Positions 17,318-27,301 of a DNA stretch of 64,000 nt are shown here, one piece after another (within the stretch, counting starts at the first letter, position 1; each line of letters opens with the position of its first letter). The translations under genes and the position numbers were made by a program. The DNA comes from Lachnospiraceae bacterium (lineage in GTDB: Bacteria; Bacillota; Clostridia; Lachnospirales; Lachnospiraceae), in assembly GCA_949383255.1 (NCBI GenBank), contig CASJPF010000003.1, positions 62,001 to 126,000 on the forward strand, read 5' to 3'. The notes under the pieces are model-generated. The model had not been told where the DNA came from and did no database searches. It worked only from the letters and a program-made list of their open reading frames with translations.

Positions 17318-19090
17318 ATGTACATAGAAAGAATTGATAGCCTAATGGATTTAAAGAAATTAAATTTAGATCAATGTATGGTTCTGGCAGATGAAATACG
17401 AGAAGCGCTATTGAATACGATTAGTGTGACAGGAGGACATTTATCTTCAAATTTGGGGATTATTGAAGCGACAATTGCATTGCATTATGTATTTAATTCT
17501 CCTGAGGATAAGATTATATTTGATACGTCACATCAATGTTATACACATAAGATACTGACTGGAAGAAAAAATGCGTACTTAGAACCACAACAATATAAAA
17601 GATATTCGGGATATACAAATCCGGATGAAAGTGTGCACGATCATTTTAAGTTAGGGCATACTTCAACATCGATCAGTTTGGCATGTGGTTTGGCAAGGGC
17701 AAGGGATTTAAGAGGGGATAAGTCGAATGTGATAGCAGTTATAGGGGATGGTTCACTGAGTGGGGGAGAAGCGCTTGAAGGGTTAAACTACGGAGGGGCA
17801 GAAATAAAAGGTAATCTTATTATTTTGATCAATGATAATCAAATGTCTATTGCGGAAAATTATGGAGGAATATATAAAAATATAAAAACATTACGTGAAA
17901 CAAAGGGGAAAACAGATAATAATTTGTTTAAACTGTTAGGATACGATTATAGATATGTGGAAAATGGAAATGATATTCGGGAATTAGTGCCTGTATTGCA
18001 GGAAATTAAAAATATTAATCATCCAATTATTATTCATGTATGTACCATGAAGGGAAAGGGATATGATATAGCTGAAAATAATAAGGAAGAGACCCATTTT
18101 GTAAAACCATTTGATTTAAAGATTGGGGATATACAGAAACCAGTTATAGGCGAGAGATATGATGTGATTATTAGAGAATTCCTAATTAAAAAAATAAGAG
18201 CAGATAGAAATATTGTAATTATGACAGCAGCTATGCCAGTTGTTTTAGCGCTATCAAAAGATGTAAGGGAATCTATAGGGGAACAATACATAGATGTAGG
18301 CATTGCAGAAGAACACGCAATATCAATGGCTGGAGGAATAGCAAAAAGTGGTGGAAAACCAATATTTTTTACTAGGGCAACATTTTATCAAAGAACATAC
18401 GATCAAATATCACAGGATATTTGCATCAATAATCTCCCAATAACAATGATATTGATAAATGCATCTATATATGCTGCTACAGATATGACGCATATAGGGA
18501 TTTTCGATATTGCAATGATGGCTAATATTCCAAATCTCGTAATGTTGGCACCAACTAATAAACAAGAATATTTAGCAATGCTTAATTGGAGTATTGAACA
18601 GAATAAACATCCCGTGGCAATCAGAGCACCAAGAAATGGAGTGTATTATGCAAACTATGAAGTTGATACAGACTATGATAAGCTAAACAAATTTAAATTG
18701 GTTATTCAGGGAGAAGATATTGCGGTTATAGCATTAGGAGATTTTTATCAATTAGGGGAAGAGGTCATCAAATTAATGAAAGATAAGATTCATATTAATG
18801 CAAGTTTGATTAATCCAAGATATGCGACCGGAATTGATGAGACATTATTGAAACGAATTTCTGAAGACCACGATATCGTGATTACTTTGGAGGATGGTAT
18901 ATTGGACGGTGGATTTGGACAGAAGATTTCTGCATTTTACGGAAATTCAGATATAAGAGTATTAAATTATGGATTCAAAAAGGAATTTACGGACTGCTAT
19001 CTGGTGGATGAAATTTTAAGGAAAAATAGACTACAACCAGAAATGATAGTAGAGGATATTATTTCCTTAAAAGAGAAGATAAGTGTATAA
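17318..19090 (+). CDS. DXS-like thiamine-diphosphate transketolase, divergent paralogue
   Basis: The 590-residue protein aligns with 1-deoxy-D-xylulose-5-phosphate synthase along its length: DTSHQCYTHKILTGR, the thiamine motif GDGSLSGGEALEG...N, the VGIAEEHA glutamate and TFYQRTYDQ. However, the family-defining stretch DRAGxVGxDGxTHxG reads INASIYAATDMTHIG (residues 380-394): H392 is kept, but the Asp four residues before it is Thr388 and the Arg is lost. It is therefore probably not the housekeeping Dxs but an enzyme with another acyl donor or acceptor, serving the glycan. It lies directly behind a radical SAM gene and is overlapped by the next GT2 frame. Confidence 0.8.
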   Translation: MYIERIDSLMDLKKLNLDQCMVLADEIREALLNTISVTGGHLSSNLGIIEATIALHYVFNSPEDKIIFDTSHQCYTHKILTGRKNAYLEPQQYKRYSGYTNPDESVHDHFKLGHTSTSISLACGLARARDLRGDKSNVIAVIGDGSLSGGEALEGLNYGGAEIKGNLIILINDNQMSIAENYGGIYKNIKTLRETKGKTDNNLFKLLGYDYRYVENGNDIRELVPVLQEIKNINHPIIIHVCTMKGKGYDIAENNKEETHFVKPFDLKIGDIQKPVIGERYDVIIREFLIKKIRADRNIVIMTAAMPVVLALSKDVRESIGEQYIDVGIAEEHAISMAGGIAKSGGKPIFFTRATFYQRTYDQISQDICINNLPITMILINASIYAATDMTHIGIFDIAMMANIPNLVMLAPTNKQEYLAMLNWSIEQNKHPVAIRAPRNGVYYANYEVDTDYDKLNKFKLVIQGEDIAVIALGDFYQLGEEVIKLMKDKIHINASLINPRYATGIDETLLKRISEDHDIVITLEDGILDGGFGQKISAFYGNSDIRVLNYGFKKEFTDCYLVDEILRKNRLQPEMIVEDIISLKEKISV

Positions 19091-19109
19091 CAAGAAGAAA
19101 GGCATAATA

Positions 19110-20258
19110 ATGGTAGTATCAATAATTGTACCTATTTATAATATAGAAGCATATGTGGGAAGGTGTATTGAGAGTATTATCAACCAACAATATCGAAATA
19201 TCGAAATTATATTAGTAGATGATGGATCGGTGGATCATTCAGGAGATATATGCGATATGTATGCCCAAAAGGATTCCAGAATTAAAGTAATACATAAAAC
19301 AAATGGAGGACGTGTATCTGCTAGAAAAAGTGGAGCTGTTGTAGCAACAGGGGACTATATTATAAATGTAGATGGTGACGATTGGATAGAAAAAGCATAT
19401 ATCTCAAATTTTGTATCTGCAATAAAGAAAAGAGATTGTGATGTTGTATGGGGGATATCATATATTAAAGAACAAAATCAACACAATGAACTTCAAATAC
19501 CGATCTTTCTAAAAAATGTAACTGTAGAGACAGAAGAAATGCAAGAAAAATGTTTGCAATTAATTAAAGGGAATAGGGGATTTCAAAATGAAATAGACTA
19601 TTCTATTTGGCTTCAATGTACTCGAAGAGAAGTATATATTTCTGTTCAAAAGGAAGTAGATTGTAGAATATCCCGTGGGGAAGATTTGATATTATCATTG
19701 TTCCTTATCAATAAAACTAACAATATCTTTTTTATAAGGAATGATGGATATCATTATGTTCAGAGAGCTACATCATTGACACATAACAAAGCTTCTTATA
19801 GTTGGAATGAGTATATGATATTAAAGAATGCTTTGTCTAAGTATATGATAAAATATATATCTTTATATAATATTGCACAAGGATATTTAGTAAGTACGTA
19901 TATGGCATATTTTTTTGGAAGTTTACAAGATGAATCAAAAGAATATTTGTATCCTTTCCTAAAGGTAAAAAAGAATAGCCGTGTGGCTATCTATGGGGCG
20001 GGTAATATAGGAGAAAATATAGTTTCGTATTTGAATAACTCTAACGATTATCAAATGTGTATATGGATAGATAGAAATAAGTCCGACAAAAAAATAGGAA
20101 AATGGCAGGTAAAACCGATAGAGCAAATAGTAGATGTAGAATTTGATTTTATCATTTTGGCGACAAACAGAACCATATATATTGGTGAAATGTGGAACAT
20201 GGTTAAGAAATTAGGTGTACAAGATGAAAAAATTGTATCTGCATTTGATAATTTTTAA
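19110..20258 (+). CDS. GT2 glycosyltransferase with C-terminal Rossmann module
   Basis: The ATG at 19110 has AAAGG upstream and starts the canonical GT2 sequence (VSIIVPIYNIEAYVGRCIES, then VDDGSVD and DGDDW); the GTG at 19083 would overlap the preceding gene. The last 90 residues form the recurrent nucleotide-binding module (RVAIYGAGNIGENIVSYL). GT-A enzymes of this type transfer one sugar from a nucleotide donor onto the growing repeat unit on its lipid carrier. Donor unknown. Confidence 0.85.
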   Translation: MVVSIIVPIYNIEAYVGRCIESIINQQYRNIEIILVDDGSVDHSGDICDMYAQKDSRIKVIHKTNGGRVSARKSGAVVATGDYIINVDGDDWIEKAYISNFVSAIKKRDCDVVWGISYIKEQNQHNELQIPIFLKNVTVETEEMQEKCLQLIKGNRGFQNEIDYSIWLQCTRREVYISVQKEVDCRISRGEDLILSLFLINKTNNIFFIRNDGYHYVQRATSLTHNKASYSWNEYMILKNALSKYMIKYISLYNIAQGYLVSTYMAYFFGSLQDESKEYLYPFLKVKKNSRVAIYGAGNIGENIVSYLNNSNDYQMCIWIDRNKSDKKIGKWQVKPIEQIVDVEFDFIILATNRTIYIGEMWNMVKKLGVQDEKIVSAFDNF

Positions 20259-20354
20259 TATAACTTATTGGAGTTAGTACTTGAATTTTTGTTTAGATAG
20301 AATATTAGAGAGAAAATACAAGGGTAACTAATAAGGTGAAAGGTTATAACAATC

Positions 20355-21524
20355 ATGATTGAATTCAGTATTATAATGCCGGTATACAATAATGAAAAAT
20401 ATTTTCCATTGGCGGTAAAAAGCATTGAAAACCAAAATTATGATAATTACGAGCTTATTGTAGTAGAAGATGGTTCTACTGATAGAACGCCTCAAATAGC
20501 AGATTTTTTGGCAACAAAGAATATGCACATGAAAGTAATACATCAAAAAAATCAATGGATATACAATAGCTTTAATAATGGAATTGCCTTAGCATCAGGA
20601 AAATATATTTATATTTTAAATTCAGATGATGCCTTGATGCCAGGGACACTTGCATTATTTGAAAGAAAGATTAGAGAGTACAATCCAGATATTATATGGA
20701 CAAAAGTATTAATACATGAGTGCGATGCAGAGCAGAATATTATAACTTATGATAAATTGCATTTGAATCAATATGTAATAGAGGAACACTTTTATGGGAA
20801 TAAAAGTGAGGTGGAAAAAGCTTGGCCGTATTTTGTATCGAGTAAATTAGCTTGGAACCAGGCAAATTTGTATCGTCGGGAGATTATGCAGAGTCAATTA
20901 TTTCGGAATGATGTATACGGAGCAGATACTTTATATAATATTAGTATAGCTGATAAGATTCGTTCAGCATTGGTTTTGCAAGAACCAGTATATTTTCATT
21001 ATATATATGGCAATGAGACAATGAATGCATCAATTGGAAAATATTATTCTTATACGCAGGCAATGCATAATGAAATATATAATAACTATTTACATTTGTT
21101 TCAAAATTGGGGATTAGAACAAGAAAACTATATGGAGATGCTTTACAAGATCAGAATGTCAGCATTGACGGGTGAATTAAGAGCTTTACAAGCAGCAAAT
21201 TGCCCATTGTCTATAGAAGATAAATTACAATATGCATTTTGCGGATGCATAGATGAAACAGTTAAAAAGTGTGTGTTGAAAAGTAACCGTGATGAAGAGC
21301 TGGAGAGTCGTATTCTTTCTGGAGTAAGAGAATTGCTTTTAAAAGAAGATATAAATATAGATAATAAAATGTATTTTGCATATGAATTACTGAATTCTCT
21401 TTTATGTTATGAGAAAGATGACCAAGATTATAGAACGATTGAAAATGCAGTTAATCATCCGCTTAATCCATATCATATAGGAGGAGTTTTTTATAGAAAG
21501 TTAATAACAAATAAAGCACATTAA
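20355..21524 (+). CDS. GT2 glycosyltransferase
   Basis: The N-terminal 110 residues are a GT-A domain (FSIIMPVYNNEKYFPLAVKS, VVEDGSTD, LNSDDALMPG). The remaining residues have no domain I recognise; unlike several neighbours it has no Rossmann module. It is preceded by a 96-bp gap without clear signals. Likely a cytoplasmic-face glycosyltransferase of the repeat unit. Confidence 0.85.
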   Translation: MIEFSIIMPVYNNEKYFPLAVKSIENQNYDNYELIVVEDGSTDRTPQIADFLATKNMHMKVIHQKNQWIYNSFNNGIALASGKYIYILNSDDALMPGTLALFERKIREYNPDIIWTKVLIHECDAEQNIITYDKLHLNQYVIEEHFYGNKSEVEKAWPYFVSSKLAWNQANLYRREIMQSQLFRNDVYGADTLYNISIADKIRSALVLQEPVYFHYIYGNETMNASIGKYYSYTQAMHNEIYNNYLHLFQNWGLEQENYMEMLYKIRMSALTGELRALQAANCPLSIEDKLQYAFCGCIDETVKKCVLKSNRDEELESRILSGVRELLLKEDINIDNKMYFAYELLNSLLCYEKDDQDYRTIENAVNHPLNPYHIGGVFYRKLITNKAH

Positions 21525-21602
21525 GGGAAGGAATGTCAAGAGATGTTTAATGGAAATATCTTATGTGCAAAAGAAACTGAGAAGATGGAGGAGGCAGATA
21601 AA

Positions 21603-22712
21603 TTGAAAATTTTAGTTACTGGTTCAAATGGTTTTATTGCAAAAAATCTAATTGTAGAATTGCGGAATAAAGGGTATGAAAATTTGTTGCTTTGTAATCG
21701 GGATACGACACCAGAGAAGCTGGAACAATATATAGAAGAATGTGATGTTTTAATACATTTAGCGGGAGTAAATCGACCTTCCAGTGAAGAGGAATACTAT
21801 ATAGAAAATGTCGGTTTTACGAAAAAAATCGTAAGATTACTTAAGAATAATCACAAAAGGATATGTATACTTTTTTCATCAACTATTCATACAGGACGAC
21901 ACAAATGCTATGAGGAAAGTAAACGACAAGGAGAAAAGATATTGCAAGACTATGCAAAGGAATCAGGTTCCTCGCTTTTTATATTTCGTTTACCAAATGT
22001 TTTTGGAAAATGGTGCAGACCAAATTATAATAGTGTTGTAGCCACTTTCTGCTATAATATTTCACATGGACTAGATATTAAAGTTAACGATCCGGATGTG
22101 CAAATGAATTTAGTTTATATAGATGATGTTGTAAATGAATTTCTCTCTGTTATAGTTTTGGAAGTTGAAGAAATAGTTAAATATGTAGAGATTTCACACG
22201 CTTATCAAATAACAGTTGGAGAAGTGGCACAGGCAATTATATCTTTTGGTCAAAAACATAAAAGACTTGAAGTCCCACAGGTTGGCAATTCTTTGATAAA
22301 AAAGTTATATAGTACATATTTGAGTTATGTGGAACCTGAGAATTATCGCTATGAACTTAAAATGAATATAGACGCACGTGGTTCATTTACAGAGTTTCTA
22401 CATTCACAGGATTTTGGACAGGTGTCCGTAAATATTGCAAAACCCGGGATTATAAAGGGAAACCATTGGCATCATACAAAAGTTGAAAAGTTTCTAGTAG
22501 TGAAAGGTATAGCTTCCATTAAATTTCGTCATATGATAACAGGAAAAATGGTTGAATATATTGTGTCAGATAGAAAATTAGAAGTAGTGGATATTCCTGT
22601 AGGATATACACACAATATTACGAATATTGGAATAGAAGATTTGGTTACAATTATGTGGGCAAATGAAACATTTGATAGGGATAGACCAGATACATATTAT
22701 GAGGAAGTATAG
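21603..22712 (+). CDS. capF: CapF-type UDP-2-acetamido-2,6-dideoxy-beta-L-talose reductase/epimerase
   Basis: The TTG at 21603 is chosen because GGAGGAGG lies 8 bp upstream and the protein then begins at the NAD loop (KILVTGSNGFIAKN) with 369 residues, the normal CapF length; an ATG at 21543 is also in frame. The first two thirds form a short-chain reductase with YEESKR as its Tyr-Lys pair; the last 130 residues are a cupin (PGIIKGNHWHHTKVEKF) as in CapF. Together with CapG it makes UDP-N-acetyl-L-fucosamine. CapE, the first enzyme, is not in the window. Confidence 0.85.
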   Translation: MKILVTGSNGFIAKNLIVELRNKGYENLLLCNRDTTPEKLEQYIEECDVLIHLAGVNRPSSEEEYYIENVGFTKKIVRLLKNNHKRICILFSSTIHTGRHKCYEESKRQGEKILQDYAKESGSSLFIFRLPNVFGKWCRPNYNSVVATFCYNISHGLDIKVNDPDVQMNLVYIDDVVNEFLSVIVLEVEEIVKYVEISHAYQITVGEVAQAIISFGQKHKRLEVPQVGNSLIKKLYSTYLSYVEPENYRYELKMNIDARGSFTEFLHSQDFGQVSVNIAKPGIIKGNHWHHTKVEKFLVVKGIASIKFRHMITGKMVEYIVSDRKLEVVDIPVGYTHNITNIGIEDLVTIMWANETFDRDRPDTYYEEV

Positions 22713-22715
22713 TGT

Positions 22716-23855
22716 ATGAAACAGTTGAAGTTAATGACTATTATAGGAACAAGACCAGAAATTATTAGGCTTTCGGAAGTGATTAAAAAATGTGATTTGT
22801 ATTTTGATCATATTTTAGTTCATACAGGTCAAAATTATGATTATTCTTTAAACCAAATTTTTTTTGAAGAATTGGGATTGAGAAAGCCAGATTTTTATTT
22901 AGATGTTGTGGGTAAAAATTTAGGGGAAACAATAGGAAATATTATCAGTAAAAGTTATGATCTGATGTTGGAGCAAAAGCCAGATGCACTTTTGATATTG
23001 GGAGATACAAATTCGGCGCTTTCAGCAATTTCAGCAAAACGATTAAAAATTCCTATTTTTCATATGGAAGCAGGAAATCGGTGTTTTGATGAAAATTTGC
23101 CGGAGGAAATCAATCGGCGTATTGTAGATCATATTTCTGATATTAATATGTGCTATTCAGAACATGCTAGGAGATATTTGAATGTTGAAGGGATGGCAAA
23201 AGAAAGAACCTATGTGACAGGTTCTCCAATGGCAGAGGTTTTAAGTATGCATTTGAATAAAATTTTGGCAAGTGATGTTTTGGACAAATTAGGGTTAAAA
23301 GCTAAGGAATATATTTTGTTATCTGCGCATAGGGAAGAAAACATTGATAATGAAGATAATTTTTATAAACTAATGGATGCGGTTAACTGTATTACAGATA
23401 CATACCAGATACCAGTAATATATAGTATGCATCCGCGAAGTAAGCATTTTATAGAACAACGAGGATTTCAGTTTGGTTCTTTGGTACGAGAGATGCAACC
23501 ATTTGGTTTTATTGATTACAATTGCCTACAAATAAATGCGAAGTGTGTAGTGTCAGATAGCGGAACACTACCAGAAGAGAGTGCATTTTTTAGTGTAAAG
23601 GGATATCCATTTGCGGCTGTCTGCATTCGTACATCTACGGAAAGACCAGAAGCAATGGACAAAGGGAATTTTATTCTTGCGGGAATTGGTAGGAAAAGTG
23701 TATTGCAGGGAATTAATGTTGCAATACAAATGAGTGAAGCAAATATTATGGCATCCGAAGTTCCTGATTACAGAGAAGAAAATGTCAGTATGAAGGTAAT
23801 AAAGATTATACAAAGTTATGTATCTATTATAAATCGTATGGTTTGGAGGAAATAA
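22716..23855 (+). CDS. capG: CapG-type UDP-N-acetylhexosamine 2-epimerase
   Basis: The 379-residue protein follows the non-hydrolysing UDP-GlcNAc 2-epimerase fold: TIIGTRPEIIRLSEV, HTGQNYD, LGDTNSAL, FHMEAGNRCFDENLPEEINR, and SDSGTLPEES. The changes from classical WecB (DENLPEEINR, position after CapF) fit CapG/FnlC, which yields UDP-L-FucNAc. It starts 3 bp after the CapF stop codon, so co-translation is likely. Confidence 0.88.
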   Translation: MKQLKLMTIIGTRPEIIRLSEVIKKCDLYFDHILVHTGQNYDYSLNQIFFEELGLRKPDFYLDVVGKNLGETIGNIISKSYDLMLEQKPDALLILGDTNSALSAISAKRLKIPIFHMEAGNRCFDENLPEEINRRIVDHISDINMCYSEHARRYLNVEGMAKERTYVTGSPMAEVLSMHLNKILASDVLDKLGLKAKEYILLSAHREENIDNEDNFYKLMDAVNCITDTYQIPVIYSMHPRSKHFIEQRGFQFGSLVREMQPFGFIDYNCLQINAKCVVSDSGTLPEESAFFSVKGYPFAAVCIRTSTERPEAMDKGNFILAGIGRKSVLQGINVAIQMSEANIMASEVPDYREENVSMKVIKIIQSYVSIINRMVWRK

Positions 23856-23893
23856 AGTATGGTTTATTATGATAATGAATGTGGGAGGAAATG

Positions 23894-25153
23894 ATGAGAG
23901 TATTATGGTTGTGCAATTTAGTCCTTCCAGATTTCAGTCAGGAATTTGGAATAAAAAGAAATAATTTTGGTGGTTGGATGACAGCCATGATGTATGAATT
24001 GGAAAAAAGAGAGGAAATAAACATCAGTTTATGCTTTCCTATTTACGATAAAAGTCGATTGAAAGATGGAAGCTGTAATAACCATGATTATTATACATAT
24101 TTAGATAATATAAATGCAGAAACTTATGGTCCAGAATTGATTGAAGCATTTGAACAGATATTAAGAAAGGCAGATCCAGATATTGTCCATATTTGGGGAA
24201 CAGAGTATCCGCATACAACGGCGATGTTACAGGCATGTAAAAACAAAGGATTTTTGAATAAGGTTGTTGTAGATATTCAAGGACTTGTATCTGTTTGTTC
24301 TAAGCATTATTTGACTGGAATACCGAAGAAGTATAGAGCCTTAAAAAGTGGAGATATCACAAGTATGGAAGAGGACAAGATTTTATTCGAGAAACGTGGA
24401 AAGTACGAAATAGAAAGTATAAAGATGGCTTATCATGTATTGGGTCGGACAGATTGGGATAGGGCGTGTATTGAGACAATAAATCCCAATATTCAATACT
24501 ATATCTGTGATAGGATTTTAAGAACTATTTTTTATGAGTATGCTGCTAAATGGAAATATAAGGAATGTAAGAAGCATAGTGTCTTTGTAAGTCAAGCTTC
24601 TTATCCAATTAAAGGATTTCACTATTTATTACAGGCATTACCTGTTATTATCGAAAAGTATTCAGATACGCATGTATACGTAGCAGGAAAAGATATTTTT
24701 AATGTAGAAGAAAAGGAACCTTATGCGGTTTATCTTGAAGCGCTTATGGAACAATTGAATTTAAGAGAACATATATCTTTTATTGGCAAGTTGGATGAGA
24801 GGCAAATGATACAACAATACCTTAATGCAAATGTGTTTGTTTCAGCCTCTACAATTGAAAATTCTCCTAATTCGTTGAGTGAGGCGATGATACTTGGGGT
24901 GCCTTGTGTGGCTTCTTATGTTGGAGGGGTTTATAGTAAGATGACTTTTAATGTGGAGGGTTTTTTATATCCGCATAATGAACCGATACTGTTGGCATAT
25001 TATATTTGTAAAGTGTTTGAGAATAAAGATAATTTATGCGAAAAGTTTTCTAATAATTCGGTACATAAGATGCTAAAAATTGCTAGTCCTAAGCATAATA
25101 CCAATAGAATAGTACAGATATATAGAGAGATAGAGAGTAAAAATACTAAATAA
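23894..25153 (+). CDS. GT4 glycosyltransferase
   Basis: Three in-frame ATGs lie close together (23879, 23891, 23894); the last is placed best after GGAGG at 23884-23888. The GT-B fold ends with a GT4 domain (SQASYPIKGFHYLLQALPVI, VSASTIENSPNSLSEAMILG, SYVGGV), including the conserved glutamate pair region. In other bacteria a GT4 next to CapF/CapG often adds the FucNAc residue, so this is a candidate FucNAc transferase. That assignment is inference. Confidence 0.85.
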   Translation: MRVLWLCNLVLPDFSQEFGIKRNNFGGWMTAMMYELEKREEINISLCFPIYDKSRLKDGSCNNHDYYTYLDNINAETYGPELIEAFEQILRKADPDIVHIWGTEYPHTTAMLQACKNKGFLNKVVVDIQGLVSVCSKHYLTGIPKKYRALKSGDITSMEEDKILFEKRGKYEIESIKMAYHVLGRTDWDRACIETINPNIQYYICDRILRTIFYEYAAKWKYKECKKHSVFVSQASYPIKGFHYLLQALPVIIEKYSDTHVYVAGKDIFNVEEKEPYAVYLEALMEQLNLREHISFIGKLDERQMIQQYLNANVFVSASTIENSPNSLSEAMILGVPCVASYVGGVYSKMTFNVEGFLYPHNEPILLAYYICKVFENKDNLCEKFSNNSVHKMLKIASPKHNTNRIVQIYREIESKNTK

Positions 25154-25198
25154 GAATTTATAATATTAGTTTATTGATGGTTATTAATGGGGGCATTT

Positions 25199-25960
25199 AT
25201 GGAAACATTTCAAGATTATGCATATTATTATAATTCTTTTTACAAAGATAAAGACTATGGAGCGGAGGCGGGGATAATTGGTAGAATATTAGAAGGGTGT
25301 AACCCTCAAATAAGAGATATTATAAATTTGGGTTGTGGTACAGGGAAGCATGATATTGAAATGCATAAGCTGGGGTATTATTGCAAAGGAATTGATATAA
25401 GCCCTTTGATGATTCAAATTGCAAAAAACAATGCTTCTACAAATGAATACAATATTGAATTTGAGATAGCAGATGTGAGAAATTATAAGACAGAGAAAAA
25501 GTATGATGCAGCTATCTCGCTATTTCATGTGATGAGCTATCAAAATACGAATAAAGATATTTTTGATGCTTTTTGTTCAACACGAAAACTGTTGAAAGAT
25601 AAAAATGGATATTTTATTTTTGATGTCTGGTATGGACCGGGGGTGCTCAGTGAAAAACCATGTGTCAGGGTGAAAGAAGTTGAAGATGATGAAAATAGAC
25701 TAATCCGAATAGCACAGCCAATTATGCATGATAAGAAAAATATAGTGGATGTTAATTATGAAGTATTAATAATTAATAAAGAAACCAACATTGTGCAAAC
25801 AATAAAAGAAACACATAGTATGCGCTATTTTTTTAGACCTGAACTAGAAAAACTGCTGTCAGAAACGGGTTTTCAATTATTGGATAATATGGATTGCCAA
25901 ACTTTACGCGAGACAGATTATAATTCGTGGACAAGTTACTTTATTGCGAAGGCAGTTTAG
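25199..25960 (+). CDS. Class I SAM-dependent methyltransferase
   Basis: The ATG at 25199 follows a GGGGG at 5 bp; the ATG at 25187 is an alternative. The SAM loop is INLGCGTGKHD, followed by GIDISPLMIQIAKNN and AISLFHVMSY, typical of methyltransferase family 25. It probably methylates a sugar or a nucleotide-sugar intermediate of the polymer. Substrate unknown. Confidence 0.82.
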   Translation: METFQDYAYYYNSFYKDKDYGAEAGIIGRILEGCNPQIRDIINLGCGTGKHDIEMHKLGYYCKGIDISPLMIQIAKNNASTNEYNIEFEIADVRNYKTEKKYDAAISLFHVMSYQNTNKDIFDAFCSTRKLLKDKNGYFIFDVWYGPGVLSEKPCVRVKEVEDDENRLIRIAQPIMHDKKNIVDVNYEVLIINKETNIVQTIKETHSMRYFFRPELEKLLSETGFQLLDNMDCQTLRETDYNSWTSYFIAKAV

Positions 25961-25978
25961 AAGGAGAGTAATAGATAG

Positions 25979-27280
25979 ATGGTTAAATTGATGTCATATG
26001 AGGATAATTATTTTGACATTTGTGAGGCTTTGGGATATAAGACTGTGATTTATGGGGCTGGGAAGTGTGCAAAAAAAGCTTTTCCTTATTTGAAAAACGT
26101 AGCTTATATATGTGACAAACGTGCAAATGAATTGAAAGAGTTAAACGGGGTTCCTATCATATCGCTGAATGAGCTTCAAAAAATTAAAAAAAAATTGCTG
26201 ATCGTCATCTGTATAAAATCAGAAAGTGTAAGGGAGGAGATCAAGAATAATTTGGTAAATACACCAATAGAGGCTTTAATATTTGATTATTTTCATAATG
26301 TGGCGTTCAATCTTTACAAAGAAAGAAGATTGGTAAATTGTGATGGTAAGAAAGAAATACATTATGTACATTTGATATGTGAAGATGAAGGGTGGATTCT
26401 AAGAAAATTTGCCGTGAGGATAAAGGAAGAGTTGGAAAAACAAGGATATAAATGTTCTATTGGTAGTATGGTAGATCCCCTAGCAGATATAAATCATCAT
26501 GTTATTTATGCAAGTTGTGAACCGATAATTCCATGTAATGATACTTTTATGATTACGCATATTGATTCATATGATAAGATGGAATTTTTAAAACATCAGT
26601 TAAAATATGCGAAGATGGGAATATGTATGTCAAGGGAAACTATGGAGCGATTAGCAGCCTATGGTATACCACGGGAAAAATTGTGTTATATTAATCCAGC
26701 TCAGGATGGAGTAATAAAACCTAAGAAGTATGTATTAGGTATAACACATAAGACACATAATGATCATAGAAAAAATGAAAGTGTATTAATTACTTTATGT
26801 GAAGATTTGGATCCAAATTATTTTATATTTAAAATAATGGGTTCGGGTTGGGATGATGTTGTAAAATCTGTAAGAAATATGGGATTTCAGGTAGATTACT
26901 ATAATGATTTTGATTATGAGGAATATATGAAATTGATACCTTCACTTGACTATTATTTATTTTGGGGATTTGATGAAGGGTCAATGGGATATTTGGATGC
27001 ACTTGCTGCAGGAATCGAAACAATTGTGACGCCTCAAGGGTTTCACTTGGATATAAAAAATGGAATAACATATCCATGCCGCATACTATCTGATTTCAAA
27101 AATGTCCTTTTGGAACTTCAAAATAAAAGGAAAAAAATTATAGAGTCTGTAGAAACATGGACATGGAAGAATTATGTGGACAAGCATCTTGAAGTATGGA
27201 ATTATCTGCTTGGCAATACCAAAGATATGTATAAAAATCAGCATTTATATGAGGATGGTATTTTTTCAGTGCTAAAATAA
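25979..27280 (+). CDS. GT-B-like glycosyltransferase with N-terminal Rossmann module
   Basis: An AAGGAGAG ribosome site lies 10 bp before the ATG. Residues about 15-105 form the recurrent module (TVIYGAGKCAKKAFPYL). The rest resembles a GT-B glycosyltransferase in its C-terminal half (GSGWDDVVKSVRNMGF, DYYLFWGFDEGSMGYLDALAAG, VTPQGFHLDI), where donor binding would lie. No membrane span is seen. The match to a named family is weak, so the transferase role is a moderate call. Confidence 0.6.
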   Translation: MVKLMSYEDNYFDICEALGYKTVIYGAGKCAKKAFPYLKNVAYICDKRANELKELNGVPIISLNELQKIKKKLLIVICIKSESVREEIKNNLVNTPIEALIFDYFHNVAFNLYKERRLVNCDGKKEIHYVHLICEDEGWILRKFAVRIKEELEKQGYKCSIGSMVDPLADINHHVIYASCEPIIPCNDTFMITHIDSYDKMEFLKHQLKYAKMGICMSRETMERLAAYGIPREKLCYINPAQDGVIKPKKYVLGITHKTHNDHRKNESVLITLCEDLDPNYFIFKIMGSGWDDVVKSVRNMGFQVDYYNDFDYEEYMKLIPSLDYYLFWGFDEGSMGYLDALAAGIETIVTPQGFHLDIKNGITYPCRILSDFKNVLLELQNKRKKIIESVETWTWKNYVDKHLEVWNYLLGNTKDMYKNQHLYEDGIFSVLK

Positions 27281-27301
27281 TCATATAGAGGAAGAAGAGA
27301 T

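Noticed and set aside
23863-23890. Tiny ORF (11 codons) between capG and the GT4 gene
   Set aside because: It has a GGAGG before it, but nothing else supports a peptide; it may only help translational coupling.
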